Below are positions 1 to 51,790 of a stretch of 64,000 bases of DNA, piece by piece. Position numbers and translations under genes: made by a program. A model generated the notes under the pieces. It ran no database searches. It was not told the origin of the DNA and saw only the letters and a program-made list of their open reading frames with translations. The DNA is from Alitta virens (taxonomy: Eukaryota > Annelida > Polychaeta > Phyllodocida > Nereididae). Positions within the stretch are counted from its first letter, which is position 1, and each line of letters begins with the position of its first letter. The stretch lies in NCBI GenBank assembly GCA_932294295.1, contig OW028574.1, positions 14,890,215 through 14,954,214 of the forward strand. Reading direction: 5' to 3'.

Positions 1-1107
1 ACAATAATGACAAAAAGAAAGACAGTTAAAAATATGTCAGTAATACTTCGTACAGTTTGCAGAATCGATTGTATATTTGCTGTACCAATATTTCTGCATA
101 AACGGAAACTTCGCAGTTCTTATTTTATGAAGGACAAAAAGAATGTTCTCATAATGGAGAAATCACAGCTGCCTGTATATATGTATCAACCTACTTCTGA
201 AGACCTTTAGAACATCTGTAAGAACTGTAAGGAATGTAAACCTATAGCTGAGGCTGGAACGAGGCAGCTATAACTGTTAAGTCTGTTCCTTTGGTGGTCA
301 ATAAATGACGGAAAAATTATCAGAAACAATATTTAGGGACTTACTTACAAAACTCTCTATATACGAATGATATATGACTGCTGCCTTGAAAAACAACACA
401 AATATTTTTTAAAGCTTGTGTTGGGATGAAAATCCATTCTTGTTTTATAGCGAATACAAAAGTATGCAGTCAACTGGGGAAACGGTTGAATTAATATGGA
501 TGAGTTGGGGTATAGTCGACTACAGTGTACTGGGCTTTGCAAGACAAAAATGCTCGAATATCAGACTATGTCTTGTATAGTGGCATATTATATGCCTGAA
601 TTGAACGTCTTTATCATGGATTGGCAGATGGTACTGCACTTCTTGCATTTGTCCAGTGCACATCGAGGTACTTGATGTGCATCTTGTAGCTTAATGCTTG
701 GTTAGGTCATATCAGTTTGGGCCAGCTTGATTCTCAGTAGGCTACCATGGTCATTATTGATAGTGAAGAGATACCAGATGTACTCATAAGACCATACAAG
801 TACTGAGGACTCACTTCATCCTGAATCATTTGGTGGAAGTAAGTTGCACAGTGCACACTGCATACATATCATCAAACTCGTATGATTATACATTTTTGTA
901 TTATAAACAAATTCAATGCTCGGACAGTCAAGAGCAGTCTAATTGGCAAACGTTTCCATTGACCTTATCAAGTACTAGTAAAATAGCCCATGTATTGGTA
1001 GACAGAAACTTCATAAAAAAATTAATTTTACGCTAAAATCGTGCTAATTTAAAATAAGCAAAAACATTTGCCACTGTAGAAGGTGTAACAGTAAGTCTAT
1101 ATATATG

Positions 1108-1425
1108 GGATGCTGTGGTCAAGTGGTTAAGGTGTTTGCCTGCTATCTACAAGGTTGTGGGTTCAAACCCCCACCATGGCATCGAGAAGTTGGTCAGATC
1201 CTCATCAACCATTGCCTCACCCCACCCAGGTGTAATGGGTACTTGGCATTAGACACCCACATTGATGGTATGGGTGTGTGGTCTTAAGCCCCTGTGGTTA
1301 ACCCCCTTGTTCAAGGCTGCATACCTCCCAGGGAGTTGAGAAATACTCTGGATTGGCCTGCCAAGGGTGTAATTGTAAAGTCTGTTGAAACTGCTTGAGT
1401 GGTGATTCTAGACTATAATCTCCTG
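1108..1425 (+). mobile_element. tRNA-derived SINE
   Basis: The pol III A box tggtcaagtgg (1116-1126) and B box ggttcaaaccc (1160-1170) have tRNA spacing. The head is not a functional tRNA: there is no proper acceptor stem. A body containing gtgtaatgggtacttggc follows. The 3' end is approximate. Confidence 0.75.
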
Positions 1426-2153
1426 CTTTAACATTTATACACTACGTTCAAAATGTGTTCGTTATGATGTCAAGTAAATTTAAAAGCTACAACTCACATT
1501 AATCTGGATCCAAACTTAAGAGGTTTTAATTATGAGATTGCCTTAATTGTGAGATGATGTAAGTTGATTTTTTTGTGTCATTGTCCTCAAATCAGCTTCA
1601 GCAGTCCGTTGTTGTATTAAAGGCTTCACAATATTGTGCCAGCATCTTGGATATAGTGTATTTAAACATTTTGGCCACACACACAGAAACACAAGATATG
1701 TGATTGTATTTTGATGTTTCAAGATATAAAACTCTTAGATAAGCTTTTCAATCTGTATCTGCTATGTGTATATTGTAGAGACCAAGACCTGGGAGAGTTT
1801 GCAAGTCAGATCAAATGAGTTTAAAGCTCGGTAGACACCCAAACAGATTTGCAATTCTGATCAAAATGCAATAAAGATCTATCTTCTGTCTTATTACTGT
1901 TAGGGCGGGTGTGCGGAATCATTTATTTTGTCCGCTGTGACTTGGTTGTAGGTCGTGTAGAACCAGAAGGAGAAAGCTAGAGAAGTCTGATGCTAATTTG
2001 AGAAGGGAAAAGAGAATATGTTGAAAAACCCAGGCACATTTATGCAGTGAAAGCAGATATGTGGTACAGTTAAACCTCCCCATTAGACGACTATTGGTTC
2101 CAGATTAAATTGGTCTTAATATGGGGTTTTCTTATTAGCAACGTTATGCTGTG

Positions 2154-2321
2154 TGTACTCTAGAGAGAGTACATACTTTAGAGAGAGTACATACTCCAGA
2201 GAGTACATACTCTAGAGAGTACATGTTTACTCTAGAGAGAGAGAGAGTACATACTCTAGAGAGAGTACATACTCTAGAGAGAGTACATACTCTAAAGAGT
2301 ACATACTCTAGAGAGAGTACA
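2154..2321. repeat. Minisatellite of GAGAGTACATACTCTA units
   Basis: About nine units of 14-20 bp mixing agagagagtac and atactctag. The pieces ctctag and gtac are self-complementary, so each unit is a near-palindrome. The open frames on both strands here are repeat artefacts. Confidence 0.9.
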
Positions 2322-2505
2322 CCACCCAGATCTGACACTTCTCCTTGTCAAGGAAAATCAACTAAAATGGATGGTCATAATTTCCAGGGGGCAACAAGGA
2401 ATTTTAGAGAAGCTGGTGTAAATTGGCTAAATCTGGCAGGATTCATTTAAGAAGTGGCCTTGATTCAATCACAATATTAGGTTTTAGTAAATTCAGTTAG
2501 GTTCT

Positions 2506-2543
2506 AGATAGATAGATAGATAGATAGATAAATAGGTAGATAG
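2506..2543. repeat. GATA microsatellite
   Basis: Tandem tagatagatagata with one aaata and one aggta interruption, directly upstream of a SINE copy. Confidence 0.9.
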
Positions 2544-2559
2544 AAGTGGAAAGTGCAGC

Positions 2560-2816
2560 CCTCTAAGGCAAGTTCTTGTCACTATCGAGGGTTGATTGAT
2601 GAGGTGAGAGAGGAGTCCACCCATGTTACACATTTACCCCATGGGTGGGATCTTTTACTTGCCTCAGCATAGACACTGAGTACAAGGGACCGCCAATTTA
2701 ACATCTCAAATGACATCCAGTTGGCATGTTGCTCATGAAGGGTGCTCAAGCTCGGGTTTGAACCTGGGTCATTCAGAGGAACAGGCGAGCTTCTTACCGC
2801 TAGACCACCCAGCTGC
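2560..2816 (-). mobile_element. tRNA-derived SINE, family with AGCTGGGTGGTCTAG head
   Basis: On the minus strand the head agctgggtggtctagcggta carries the A box (2807-2797), and ggttcaaaccc (2764-2754) is the B box. The body has tgagcaacatgccaactgg and cccatggggtaaatgtgtaa. The same body words recur at 4.5 and 51.1 kb. Confidence 0.78.
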
Positions 2817-4469
2817 ATTAAATCTAGTATTCTGAGGTATCACAGAATAGATCATGATCAGCTGACGCCTTTGTCTGACTTGAGTAGCATTTTGCCTTTG
2901 TGTCTGTTGATAGTCACATGATGTCATCAATTGTAGTGTTGTTGATTGTGGTTGTCTCTTTGCTTAGTTTATGTTCCAGTTTGATTAAGTAGTTAGGGTG
3001 ATTTAATTAAAGCTTGACAACATTATTCAGAACATCTGAAAGCGTAACTTTTCATGGATGATACAACCCATTAACATAATATTCCACTTTGCTTCCAACC
3101 AGAATATACTTAATACCGAAGTGGCATAACTAAAACATGCCTTGTGCCTCATCCTGAAGTATACGTTGGATAATCCTGACTTTGTCTCTTGTGATTTTTA
3201 TCGTGGATGTCTATTATACACTAAAAGAGTGCATCTTGCTCATTCCCATGGTAGGTGCTGCTGGATCTAGCCTGCCTGAAAGCTTACTACGTTTTTTCTA
3301 TACAAATGACCCATTGCTGTCAGGCAACAGGCTTGTTGCCTCTGCTGCATTCTTCTAAGCATTCTTCTAAGCAGGCAAAGGCCTGAATAGCGTTTCCCAG
3401 CAATTATCATGAAAAGACGCTAGCTTTGAACTTGCTTAATGTTTTAACTCCAACCAATTGATTTTTGTGATTAAAGCCTCATCTGGATTTCACTGGCATG
3501 AGATGCTTAGTAACATTAAATATGGTTTTACGCAATGCTTTTCCTGTGGGCTCCATTGGCCAAATGCCTTTTTGTGACAAAGTGCAAGAGGTAGACGTGA
3601 TGATGAAATGGTAAATTTGGAACTATCACCTTGTTGAATATTTTTGGGATCTATGCCCAGGCTTTACCCTGATTACTAAGCAGCACTCATTCAAATTAAA
3701 CGAACGTCCGATTTATCTCCTTCTGAATCAGGTTAAGAGGTGCTGACAAGCACTTAATGCACTTTCACATCAACATGCATTGCACTTATTAGCAAATGCA
3801 ACAGACTTATCACAGAGCAATATATAGTGCATGTGTTGTGCATTCCTCTGTTGGTGACATTCTCTGGCAGCTGACACTATGGCAGCAATGCTATAAGTCT
3901 TGGTGTATGTGGTCCTTGACAGTTTTACTGCTCCCTTCTATAGGTTTTATGCTCTATTCCATCTTGTCGTTTGGGCAGTGTTAGAAAATAGGAGAAAGCA
4001 AATGAAAACATAGGACTCAGGATCTCATAAAAGTAATAAATGTGGACGAAACAGAATAATGAGGAATAGGCACAGAAACGGAAGAAAGGACAATGGAGAA
4101 AGGGTTTGCTAATTGCTTTTTGCATACCCAAACAAGACATGCCCTGATATGCATTATGAGCGGGCCAAACCTACATATTATGGTTCTATGCAGTTGTTTT
4201 GTTATATATGTAATATATGTAAGATGAATTGCTGTATAACCTCACCACTGAGACCAGTCGTGGTTCAAAATTGGTCTTATATGTGAGGTGAATAGAATTT
4301 GTATCTCTGGTATATGTACTCAATTTAGTGTTCTCAATACTGATATATTCTTTGGACGAGGGTTCCACCTTTAAAAATGTAGTTGTGGACTGTGGACTAT
4401 CAGCTTCAAATCTGAAAAAAAGTAAAACATTTCTGGATACCAAATATTTCTTAGTTGCTCTTAGTCAGC

Positions 4470-4748
4470 TTATATGACCAGCTGCCAGAAGCAGATGCAA
4501 TAATTAATGATGAGATGATAAGACTTTGAGTCCACAGCATATTACACATTTACCCCATGGGTGGTCTTTCACTTGCCTCTGCATAGACATTGAGTACATG
4601 TTACTTTCAATTTAAATACTCATGCTATCGACATCTAGCTGAGATGTAGCTCATGAAGCGTGCCCAGTCCGGGGATCTTACTCAGGACATTCAGAGAAGC
4701 TGGCCTATGTGGAATTGGCGAATGCCTTAACCATTAGACCACCCAGTT
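4470..4748 (-). mobile_element. tRNA-derived SINE, second copy of the same family
   Basis: The minus-strand head aactgggtggtctaatggtt and the body cacccatggggtaaatgtgt match the copy at 2.6-2.8 kb. The B box is decayed. This copy extends further 3' and ends with agctggtcatataagctgac, which shows the target sequence later hit by the MITE at 51.2 kb. Confidence 0.75.
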
Positions 4749-5453
4749 AAAAAGCAATTCAAAGGAGATTGAGATGAGGTAATCTTCTCCATCTTTTCTT
4801 GTTATAAAATTGCTGAGGAATGTGGTATGCATTATGCACCCTCTCAGGGCAGGGCTTAGTTCTTTGGGGAATTTATGTCTGAGGTTTGGGACGAGGAATG
4901 ATAGGTCTGTCATTGACTTCGACTGCAGCTGCCTTATGAATGGCACATGGTCATCACGTGACTTGAATCCGGGTTCTTTAGGGCGTACTTCTGGTCTCTA
5001 TTATGTCCTTTTATGTACTTTGACCTGTGACTGTAATGAATGCAACAGATAAAATCTAGGGCACTCTGTAGAACTATGTAAGGCTTTATAGAGATCCCTA
5101 ATGATAAAGAGTACTTTAAGTGCATTAAGTAAAATGTTTTAATAACTTAACTGTATTTCTTTTCTTTTTACTGCGAGTGAATTTTGTCTGTCATTCTGTG
5201 GGTTGAGGCTCTGGCTAGACGGTAGAGGCATTTATGTGTTGGCTGAAGTTCTATCTGAATGGTTGATTTATCTACTATCCGCAGTGCTTTGGCCTAACAT
5301 GTTACTCTTGGTACCTACCATAACATCATAATGGTGTGGTTAGATTGGAAGAAATGTGCTGTTGGTCGACCATAAGCACAGATCACGGTGACATCAAGGT
5401 GGTCATCTGACAAACAAGTTACACTTAAATCATTGGCTACCCTGCACTGCCAT

Positions 5454-5525
5454 GGGGACTGGAGGTAACGAGGGGACTGGAGGTAACGAGGGGACTGGAG
5501 GTAACAAGGGGACTGGAGGTAACGA
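5454..5525. repeat. 18-bp tandem repeat, four copies
   Basis: Unit ggggactggaggtaacga, with four contiguous copies and a single g-to-a change in the third. Confidence 0.95.
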
Positions 5526-6970
5526 GGCTATCTATTTGCATAAATACAGAGGTGTAGTGGATATTAACCCTGGGTGGGTTGCTCCCATCATCAATTCCAT
5601 TCATCGATGAGAGAGTTTTATCAGAAGAAAAGAGGAATGGGAAGAAAGATGAAAAACCTGGAGAGAATATCAAGTAGCAGAAGGAAGGGGCTGTTTATGG
5701 CACCTGCTTTATTGCTGTTTGACTGGGCCACTGTGGCTGAAATGCTGCTCTCCATCAATGCTGGGATGGGCAGCCTGTTGTGCTCCCAATTGATTCTCTG
5801 CCTCCCAACAATGCACCCTGGATATATTTGATGTGCACTGCACTGCAAGAGATGTCTGCCCCTGTCTCCTCTTACAGGTGAAAGAGGACTCTATTCAGCC
5901 CCATATGATGTCTGCTTTTGTGCCTTCAATACTTATGATAGACTCCATGCAGCAGTGGTTTTATCGTTGAAGTTTTCGTGGTATATAATTACATCATATT
6001 GATTCTGTGTTGATATTAGGGGTTTAATAGTTGCTGTTAGTCTTATTAGCTCTCTGAAGGCAGTGAATTCAATGAGCTTTCGGTAGGTTAAATATAAAGC
6101 TTGTGTTAACGGGTATTAGATTTTAATAATTTGTCGTATGTCCAAACTGGAGAAAATTCTAAGAGATGAGTATTGATTACTTGTGATTGATGTGCAAATG
6201 TGTTATATTATTATTCAGAATAAACCAAAATGATATATAGCTGTGAATTTCATTGGCAACATGAATCTTGATCTTGCTCATGACTTGTTGCACCAGAGCC
6301 TGTCAGAAGGTCACCTCCATGGTCATTAGTACCGTGATACAGGAAGACTTGGGCAAAGATTGCTGAAGCAGCTTTGTCAGCATCCGAAGCAAGTGAAAAT
6401 GATGACGAATCGCAGTCAGGCCAAGGTGTCTCCTTCTTAGGCTGTATGTTTCGTCATTTCCGTCTCATTGGCTCGTTGGAAGTGCCCCTGCAACAGCATG
6501 TTTTCTTGTTAATAGTCAGGTCAAGTACTCATTGCAGTGGTGAAGGTTGATGGTTAAATTGTGTAAATAGAGGGTGACAGTGAGTATCCCTGAGATGGCC
6601 CATTGAGGCAATGGTGTATGGACAGCAACAAAGCCCATTCACTGTGAAATCCTGTAATTGACCGGTTTGGGGGAATTCAGAGGAGGGGAGCGACGAATCA
6701 GCGGTAAATCAGATTAGTGGAGGGAATGTGGCGCGCGTGTGTCGAGAAGGATAGACATTGTGATCTGGTGTGATCTCCGACAATCACAAGTGATGCTGCA
6801 TCCTGTGCTACAACATGGACGTCTAGCCTGCATCTGCCTATTGATTGAGCAGAGCAGCTGCTGCAGCCATCGTCTGAAGGTGAGGGATGGCCAATGAGCA
6901 GGGACACCCCACCGCCCCTTCCTCGGACACCGCTTGCTCCTCCGTCTCAGTGCAGATGTGACAGTGCAAC

Positions 6971-6978
6971 TGACGTCA
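6971..6978. promoter_or_regulatory. CRE palindrome
   Basis: Perfect TGACGTCA, with a half-site-like TGCGTCA about 11 bp further on, in a modestly CpG-rich stretch. Confidence 0.4.
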
Positions 6979-9900
6979 TACTTATTGCGTCATCCACAAG
7001 GCATCTTCCTCTAGCTACTCTTGCTTGGCAGCCATGGGCCAACTTGCCTCCCTGGACGTATGCTTCTTACTTGCTTATACTTGATGCACTTGGATTATCT
7101 TACTGTTGGCCAGTCACTTTTGGTGGCTAGGCAATTCGGTGGAATCTTTGTTGACCAAGTCTAGTTTTTGGATGTACCAACTTGATGGGAATCGAATTTA
7201 ACAAACTTCATTGGAGGACACCAAAAAAACTATTTTCACGTGAACTTTTTGAAACTGATGCATAATAATTTACTAGATTATGCCTGTCGAGATCGCAGGT
7301 ACTTCATAGTTGCACTAGGAAAGTACCAAAAGAGGATATAAGTCATGCTAGGATGAATGGTTTTTTGTTGCACTGATTGTTTAACGGAGTGAACCAGATG
7401 TACTGAGGAACCCTGTGAAGTGATCTGCTCTAACACAGTCTTTGCATGCCAAAGTGGCTTCCTTGGTGCAGCACATGTGTATTGAAGTCAACAGCCACAG
7501 CTGTCTTCAGGGTGAATTGCTCATTGAGCAATCCCAAAGGTTGATTTTTCCTAAGCAGTGCATTGGAATATTTCAATAGAATTGCTTCACAAGCCACCAA
7601 GAGGAACTATTTCTTTGGCTGCGGATGGTCTTTTGATTTACATGGTTGAAATTGCCATCCACAGAAGACATTTACAACCAAGGAAGTCGTGTACAACAAC
7701 TTTGTGCAAGATTAGTATTGCACTAATGAAGGTTTTATTTGAAAACAACATTAATGCTCTTACATAAGACGAGCGGAAATGTTCAGAGTTTGGATTTATC
7801 CAGGAAATTAGTGGATTATTCAAGGGTATAGTGATGATTTGGATTTTACTATCATGTTTTGTACTCAAAGAAGTTAATAAGTATATTGTTGCATGATTGT
7901 ATGGTGGAATATTTTAGGGATTTATTGCTTTGTATCTGTTTCTGTTATTGATTATCAGAGGCAAACAGGACAACAAAATCCCAATAAAATTGGAGAAGAG
8001 GCCTTGGATTTGGAGATGTGAGTAAATTACTCTGCAAACAAGGACACATGAGGACCAGCAGGCCTGCTTTACAGTATTCAATGGTGTACAGCAAGGACCA
8101 GGAATATGATTAGTATTGTTGCCTTGTGTTAGTACCACCATCTTAATACTGCTGCATGTTGAAGTTTCTACGTATGGTGATTTGTGTTGCTGTGCTTTTT
8201 GTGTCTTAATGAGATCTTCATCACTACATTTGGCAGAATGGATTTGTGCTGCCCAGTACTCTAGCAGTCTGTTAATTGCTCGCTGCTCCTCTGTTCTTGC
8301 ATCACCAAGGACAGACAAGTGGCAAGTCGTTTCTCTTATTGGCAGTTAATGACTCTGCTTTGGCTTAATAGCTTGCCTGCAGTGTGTTGTTTCATATTCA
8401 TAGTTTCCTCTTTGAAGTGCATCGACACTTATGGATGCATATTGAACATTGTGTTACGTTGTCACCAGAGCAACCCTAGGCATTAGTTGCCAATTTTTGG
8501 TGAAATCCTACATACATGCCTGTTATCATAAAGGCACGTATGTAGTGTTACCCATAACCTTAGGAAAACTTTGGTCATCGCTTTCAACTACCGGTTGAGG
8601 ATATAGTGTATCTAACTTTAATTTGTGATTAAAGGATACCATCACACTTCTTTACTTACTAGTAGCAGGTAAATCTAACATTATGCGAATGGTGCTGCTA
8701 GGATGATAGGATGGGGTCTTTAAAACACCTGGATTACACAATCTCTGTACTACTGAAGTGAATCTTTTTGAGGCCCCATTTTATATGAGCATGGTAACTT
8801 TCCAATAGTTTTGATGTACTGTTACTTTCGAATCAGTAAGGATACCTGAATGGAAACTTTAAGATTTACTTGATGTAGGACAGGTCTTTTTGTCAGAGAT
8901 CTGCTGTTCTTACTGGAAGGAACGTACCACATAATCTTTTATGCATGAGGTATATCTGAATTTGACGTTTGCCATCATATTTTGCTGATGCTGGTCGCAT
9001 TTGGTGTGTGACAGGAATCGTGCAACACAACATAGAATTTTCATTGTACTTTTAGGTTGCAGTGAAGTTTAAAATGTAGAACATGCATATGCTTCACTGA
9101 AAACTGAAGTCCACAAGTGTATTATGGACAATCTCGAAAGCCTTTACCCACAGAAGATGTGATGAGTTATCTCAACTTAGAGCTACAGCTCTGAAAGTGC
9201 AACCTTCAACACGTTTTGTTTTGCAAGGGTCCAAGCTATTAAATGCAATGGTACGACATGCAACATAGACTATATATTGATCACCTCATTGTATTGGGTC
9301 CGTAAATACGAAGTATGAATGCCAAATGTTAAGAAACCTCAGCTGTGCTACCTTAGATTGTGTCACAGAGGCAGTCTAGTGGAAAAGATCTACTATAATA
9401 ATCACTCCAGCTGCTTGTTTATTGAGAGATTGTTAAAAGTTGCATTAGCTTAAAACATTCACTTAGAGTTGCACAGTGCAAATATACATTCCAGCCACGA
9501 AGTGATTTCAATATATGTCTGGTAATTGCTTAGGGACCCTTGATGCATACTTGATAGGAAGACCAGGGAGCATGGACTTTTGCAGAAATTGATTTTATGA
9601 TCTACAGATGAGTTTGGCATGGGCCCTGAGATCTTGGATTAACTCTCCTGAGAATTGAAGAGCGGAGCAGCAAGCAATTGAAAAAGCTTGTCACTGAGGG
9701 GAGTCTGGAGTTGGCGAATGACATGTGTAATCCTACTAGGATGTATTCTGTAACACTTAAACAATGCACATGACATTGTAAAGTAGGATTTTGATCGATG
9801 GGCAAAGTGTTTTCCATTTTGCCAGACTTGGTCAAATATTCATGCTACAGGAAGCAACTGCCGTGTATTAAGGCACATGGTTGATATGAAGGAGAATGTT

Positions 9901-10439
9901 ATTTTTAAAACGGATGCACCTGAACGTTTGCTCACGCCGAGGAGTCGTAATGAATTGGGGTTATATGGCTCAATTTTGTTAATCGTGAAGTGTCTGAACT
10001 CGATTACTTGTTCTTCAAGAATTTATTGGACCTTCTACGAAGAAAGCTTAATGTTGTGCCTTTAACCTTTTGTTGTCTGTTTATCAGCAAACATGAAGTT
10101 TCTGTGTTGACAAAGACATTACACGTAACTGCCATTCAAGAGCTACTTTTGGTAGACAATTGAAATAGTAACATCATACTCTTTACGTTGAACAGTGTAA
10201 AGGATTGTAGAATGAAGGTTTGGAGGCAAATTTCAGAAGTTGTGTGTTGACCTAAGAGGGAATGATTGACTTCTTTGTGCACATTAACTTTGAATGAGTT
10301 GTGCTTCCTTTTCCAATGCATTTGTTCTTTATGGAGAGTTGGAGTGCAAAGCCTACATGACTGGTGTCGTGTGTTGGGGCAATAAATCTTAGAGGAGCAC
10401 ACCAATCACCTGCCAAGGCCAGCCTTGTATCTACTTCTG

Positions 10440-10486
10440 GCTCAGCAGCAGCAGCAGCAACATGTGCATTCAGCAACATCAGCAGC
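10440..10486. repeat. CAG trinucleotide run
   Basis: Contains ctcagcagcagcagcagcaa followed by an interrupted copy, cagcaacatcagcagcaa. Apparent Cys- or Ala-rich open frames on the minus strand come from this run. Confidence 0.85.
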
Positions 10487-11206
10487 AATTCTTGACATCT
10501 GCATCCTTCCTCTTGATGTCCTGACATCTTCATTCTCTCTATGCTGCTTCAGTGCTTGATCTGAACTGCTTGTCTCCAGAGAGGTTTCCATGCTGCATCC
10601 GCAGTCCTCTTGCAGCAGATTGTTATGGTCTTTCTGCAATAGCTACAGATTACACCTAGCACTCTTCACACCTGACTCAATCTGGACTATTTTTCACAGA
10701 CACTAAAACTGTTGATCAACTGTTGAGGCCAGCTGAGACCAATACCACTTCGTCCCAGTGAATCCGTCTAAACTAGTTTTTATCTGGGCTTTCCGTTATC
10801 CAGTTGACCTCCTTTTTTTCCCAGTGAAAGCAAATTTGATTACCGTTGGACTGTTGCTTCAGAGTGGAGTTCCTTTTGCTTAGAAATGTGATAATGTAGA
10901 TCATTGATTGTTCTGCTATTCAGGATCATTAGGATAAGTTACAAGAATTATGTGGATTACATGATGTGGAAGAATTTACTGTGTGCAGATAATTGGTTTT
11001 AGCAACCTCTGGGATTTGAAATCTTTTGACAAAGTATCTAATGTGTCAGATGGAAATGTCAAATTGGTGATTAAGTTAAAACCAAAATTGGTTTAATTGT
11101 AGGATTACTTCTCACTGGAATACCTGAACGTGATCATGACTGAACTGATATCTTAATTCCTGAGACTAAGACAGACAAAACACACGAAAAATGCGGGGTG
11201 TCCTTA

Positions 11207-11214
11207 TGACGTCA
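11207..11214. promoter_or_regulatory. CRE palindrome 120 bp upstream of the CH exon
   Basis: Perfect TGACGTCA in a small CpG-rich patch. The ATG at 11,259, in frame with the CH exon, follows shortly after. Confidence 0.4.
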
Positions 11215-11333
11215 CAACCTTTCTTTTACACAATGGTATCGCCACAAGGGTTAGAACAATGCTGACGTTGTGCGGGAGTGTTGTGCGTCGTAACAATTGC
11301 TACCTCGGTCTTGACTGGTTACTATGTTTGCAG

Positions 11334-49690
<38,357 letters not shown>

Positions 49691-51084
49691 GTGAGTAATC
49701 TCTTTAGTTTATAAATATCTCCATTTACCGTTCACTTTTTTGACATAAGTTTTTTGTACTTTTTTGGTGTCCTGATTTAAATTGTTTGTTTTATTTTATT
49801 TTTGTCATTATGTGTTGAATTGACTTTTCCAATCACTTTGATAAGTTTATAAGGAGAAACTTTTCTTTAATTTTGTGTGTTTTGTTAAATGTATGTCTTG
49901 TTCAAACTTCAGCAAAAGAGCTAGGTAATTTTTCTCAATTTTTATTGGGTATCTACTTGGTTATGGGTAAACTGTATTTCTTTTATACTTATCGGTTGGA
50001 GGTGGTAACTGGTTACCTTATATAATTATAATATTCTGGTTTTGGGTTCTGTCTTTTAACATGTATTTCCATTATTTTGTCTTTTAATTAACCCTTGTAC
50101 ATACTATGTAATGGACTTCTGCAATGCATAATCTGGGTAGCTGGTATTATTACAAAGTATGTGGAATTATATGAAAGATTAAATAGTGGTGCTCATACTC
50201 AATTTATAAGAGTGGTATTTAGGTGCTACTTGCCAGCATTGGGGTGCTTATGAAGCTTTTTGCTATACATTTAACGTGTTTTTGCTACTTGTGTTTGTTG
50301 CTTGTAACATGGGGTTGTAACATGGCTTACACATAATATAACTTTTACTTTCTAAGTTTAAATGTTTCCATGACTTGAAATGTATGCGTTAATTGTATTT
50401 TGTGTAGCTTTGTGTACATATTACAATTCAATGTGTGCAGAACCTATGGTGAGCCTTTATTTGTTAGCGATTTGAGGAAATTTGAGAAATGGTTGAGCGA
50501 GCGATGCGATAGTTGGCTAGTGAATAGGAGAATTGAAATGAAGAGCTTTAGTCATTTGCCATTCATAGGGACTGATCATGCATATGCCTGGGGTATTGTC
50601 TCACAGGATGTATTAGTCTCATTGCTAATGTGACCTCAGTAACCTCCCAGGTCACTATGTAAATATATTCCTTACACCGACTTGTAAAATCCTTCGCTGA
50701 GGACACCGCATTGTGCGTTACCTGCGAAATGTGGAAGCAAAACTATGCCCTTTGTTCTTCGATATTATAATAAATCAGAATAAAAGTAATTGTGATATAC
50801 ACACTATACACTTAAGAAATATTGATAATGGTCAAAATATTGATTAATTAATACTGGTACAAGGGCATAATGTTGAATTTTTGGCAGAGTTTGTTTTATT
50901 TTTACTAACAAGTTCAAATGGTTTGTAATTAGTTTGAAACGCTCAAAACAAAAGCTAAGGTTTGTCTGACAATGGGAACACACCTATAGTCCTAAACATT
51001 AAAAAAATATTATGTCCTCATGGGGAACGTCCTTGGTGCGAAAGCATTTTATGTTTAAGTATGTATGTATTGTGGTACAGCTAT

Positions 51085-51580
51085 CTGACTTAGGTACTGC
51101 ATGAGACTTTAGTTGGAAGTGCCTCATACCCAGGTGTCTATGCTGAGACAAGTAGAAGATCCCATCCATGGAGTAAATGTGTTACATGGTGTAGACCCCA
51201 AGCCTTATCATATCTGACAGCTGGTCATATAAGCAGGGTTCCATGGTCATGGAAAATCTTGGAAAAATTGGTTGTCATGGAAAGTCATGGAATTATAGAA
51301 ATTTTAAAAAAGGTCCTGGAAAAGTCATGGAATTTTAGAAAGACCAAAAAGAAAAAAGAAATGCGCAATTTCTGCAATAAAAGAGGGTGGTGAGGACGGC
51401 AGTAAGGGGTGTGTTGAGGCCAGCCATTATAATTTGTAATCGTTTCCTGTGTTGTGAAGATTTTATCAAAAGAAAGTCAGGGAAATTCTGTCAATGGTCA
51501 TGGAAAAGTCATGGAATTTAATTTCATGATTTCTGTTGGAACCCTGTACACGTATAAGCTGGCTTAGCTTCAGACCAGTA
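51085..51580 (+). mobile_element. SINE third copy (5' truncated), split by a MITE
   Basis: ggtgtctatgctgagacaag and cccatccatggagtaaatgt match the bodies of the 2.6- and 4.5-kb copies in + orientation. agctggtcatataag then breaks at 51,233 and resumes after the inserted element as cgtataagctggct. The tRNA-like head is not recognisable. Confidence 0.7.
51234..51546. mobile_element. hAT-like MITE, 313 bp
   Basis: It begins cagggttcca and ends tggaaccctg, a perfect 10-bp terminal inverted repeat; CAGGG-type ends are common in hAT elements. It contains repeated gtcatggaaaagtcatgg words and no transposase frame. Flanks carry catataag (left) and cgtataag (right, 4 nt from the end), a probable diverged 8-bp target duplication. 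Confidence 0.7.
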
Positions 51581-51654
51581 GCATTGAGACATTGACTATA
51601 ATTAATTGATGTGACTTATCTTAAGAATTTCGAGTCCTGTCCTGCATGGAATCA

Positions 51655-51790
51655 TGGGGTAAGGTCAGTTGGCAGAGCACTCACGAGGTCTGGGGATGGT
51701 CATCTTTAGGGGTCAAATCCCAGTCATTACACAAGGCATGCAAGTAATTAAGGCCCTAATCTGTGCACTGATGACCTAGCGTTGGCTCAG
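51655..51790 (+). mobile_element. tRNA-derived SINE
   Basis: The A-box-like ggtcagttggcagagc and B-box-like ggggtcaaatcccag are followed by taaggccctaatctgtgc. This tail resembles that of the copy at 56.07 kb. Confidence 0.55.

Larger units (their letters stand above)
1..11333. other. Non-coding stretch before the first recognised EHBP1 exon
   Basis: No exon of the EHBP1 N-terminal C2 or NPF region was recognised here, and no other gene. The stretch holds SINE copies (1.1, 2.6-2.8 and 4.5-4.75 kb), short minisatellites (2.15, 2.5 and 5.45 kb), a CAG run (10.44 kb) and CRE palindromes (6,971 and 11,207). It is probably an EHBP1 intron, since the first recognised exon starts mid-protein; part could be intergenic. 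Confidence 0.5.

Noticed and set aside
1108..1185. Functional tRNA gene
   Set aside because: A and B boxes are present, but no full cloverleaf with acceptor stem, and a SINE body follows.
2144..2450. Repetitive protein frames (ERVHTL, SRVCTL) on both strands
   Set aside because: They translate the near-palindromic minisatellite; both strands are open for the same reason.
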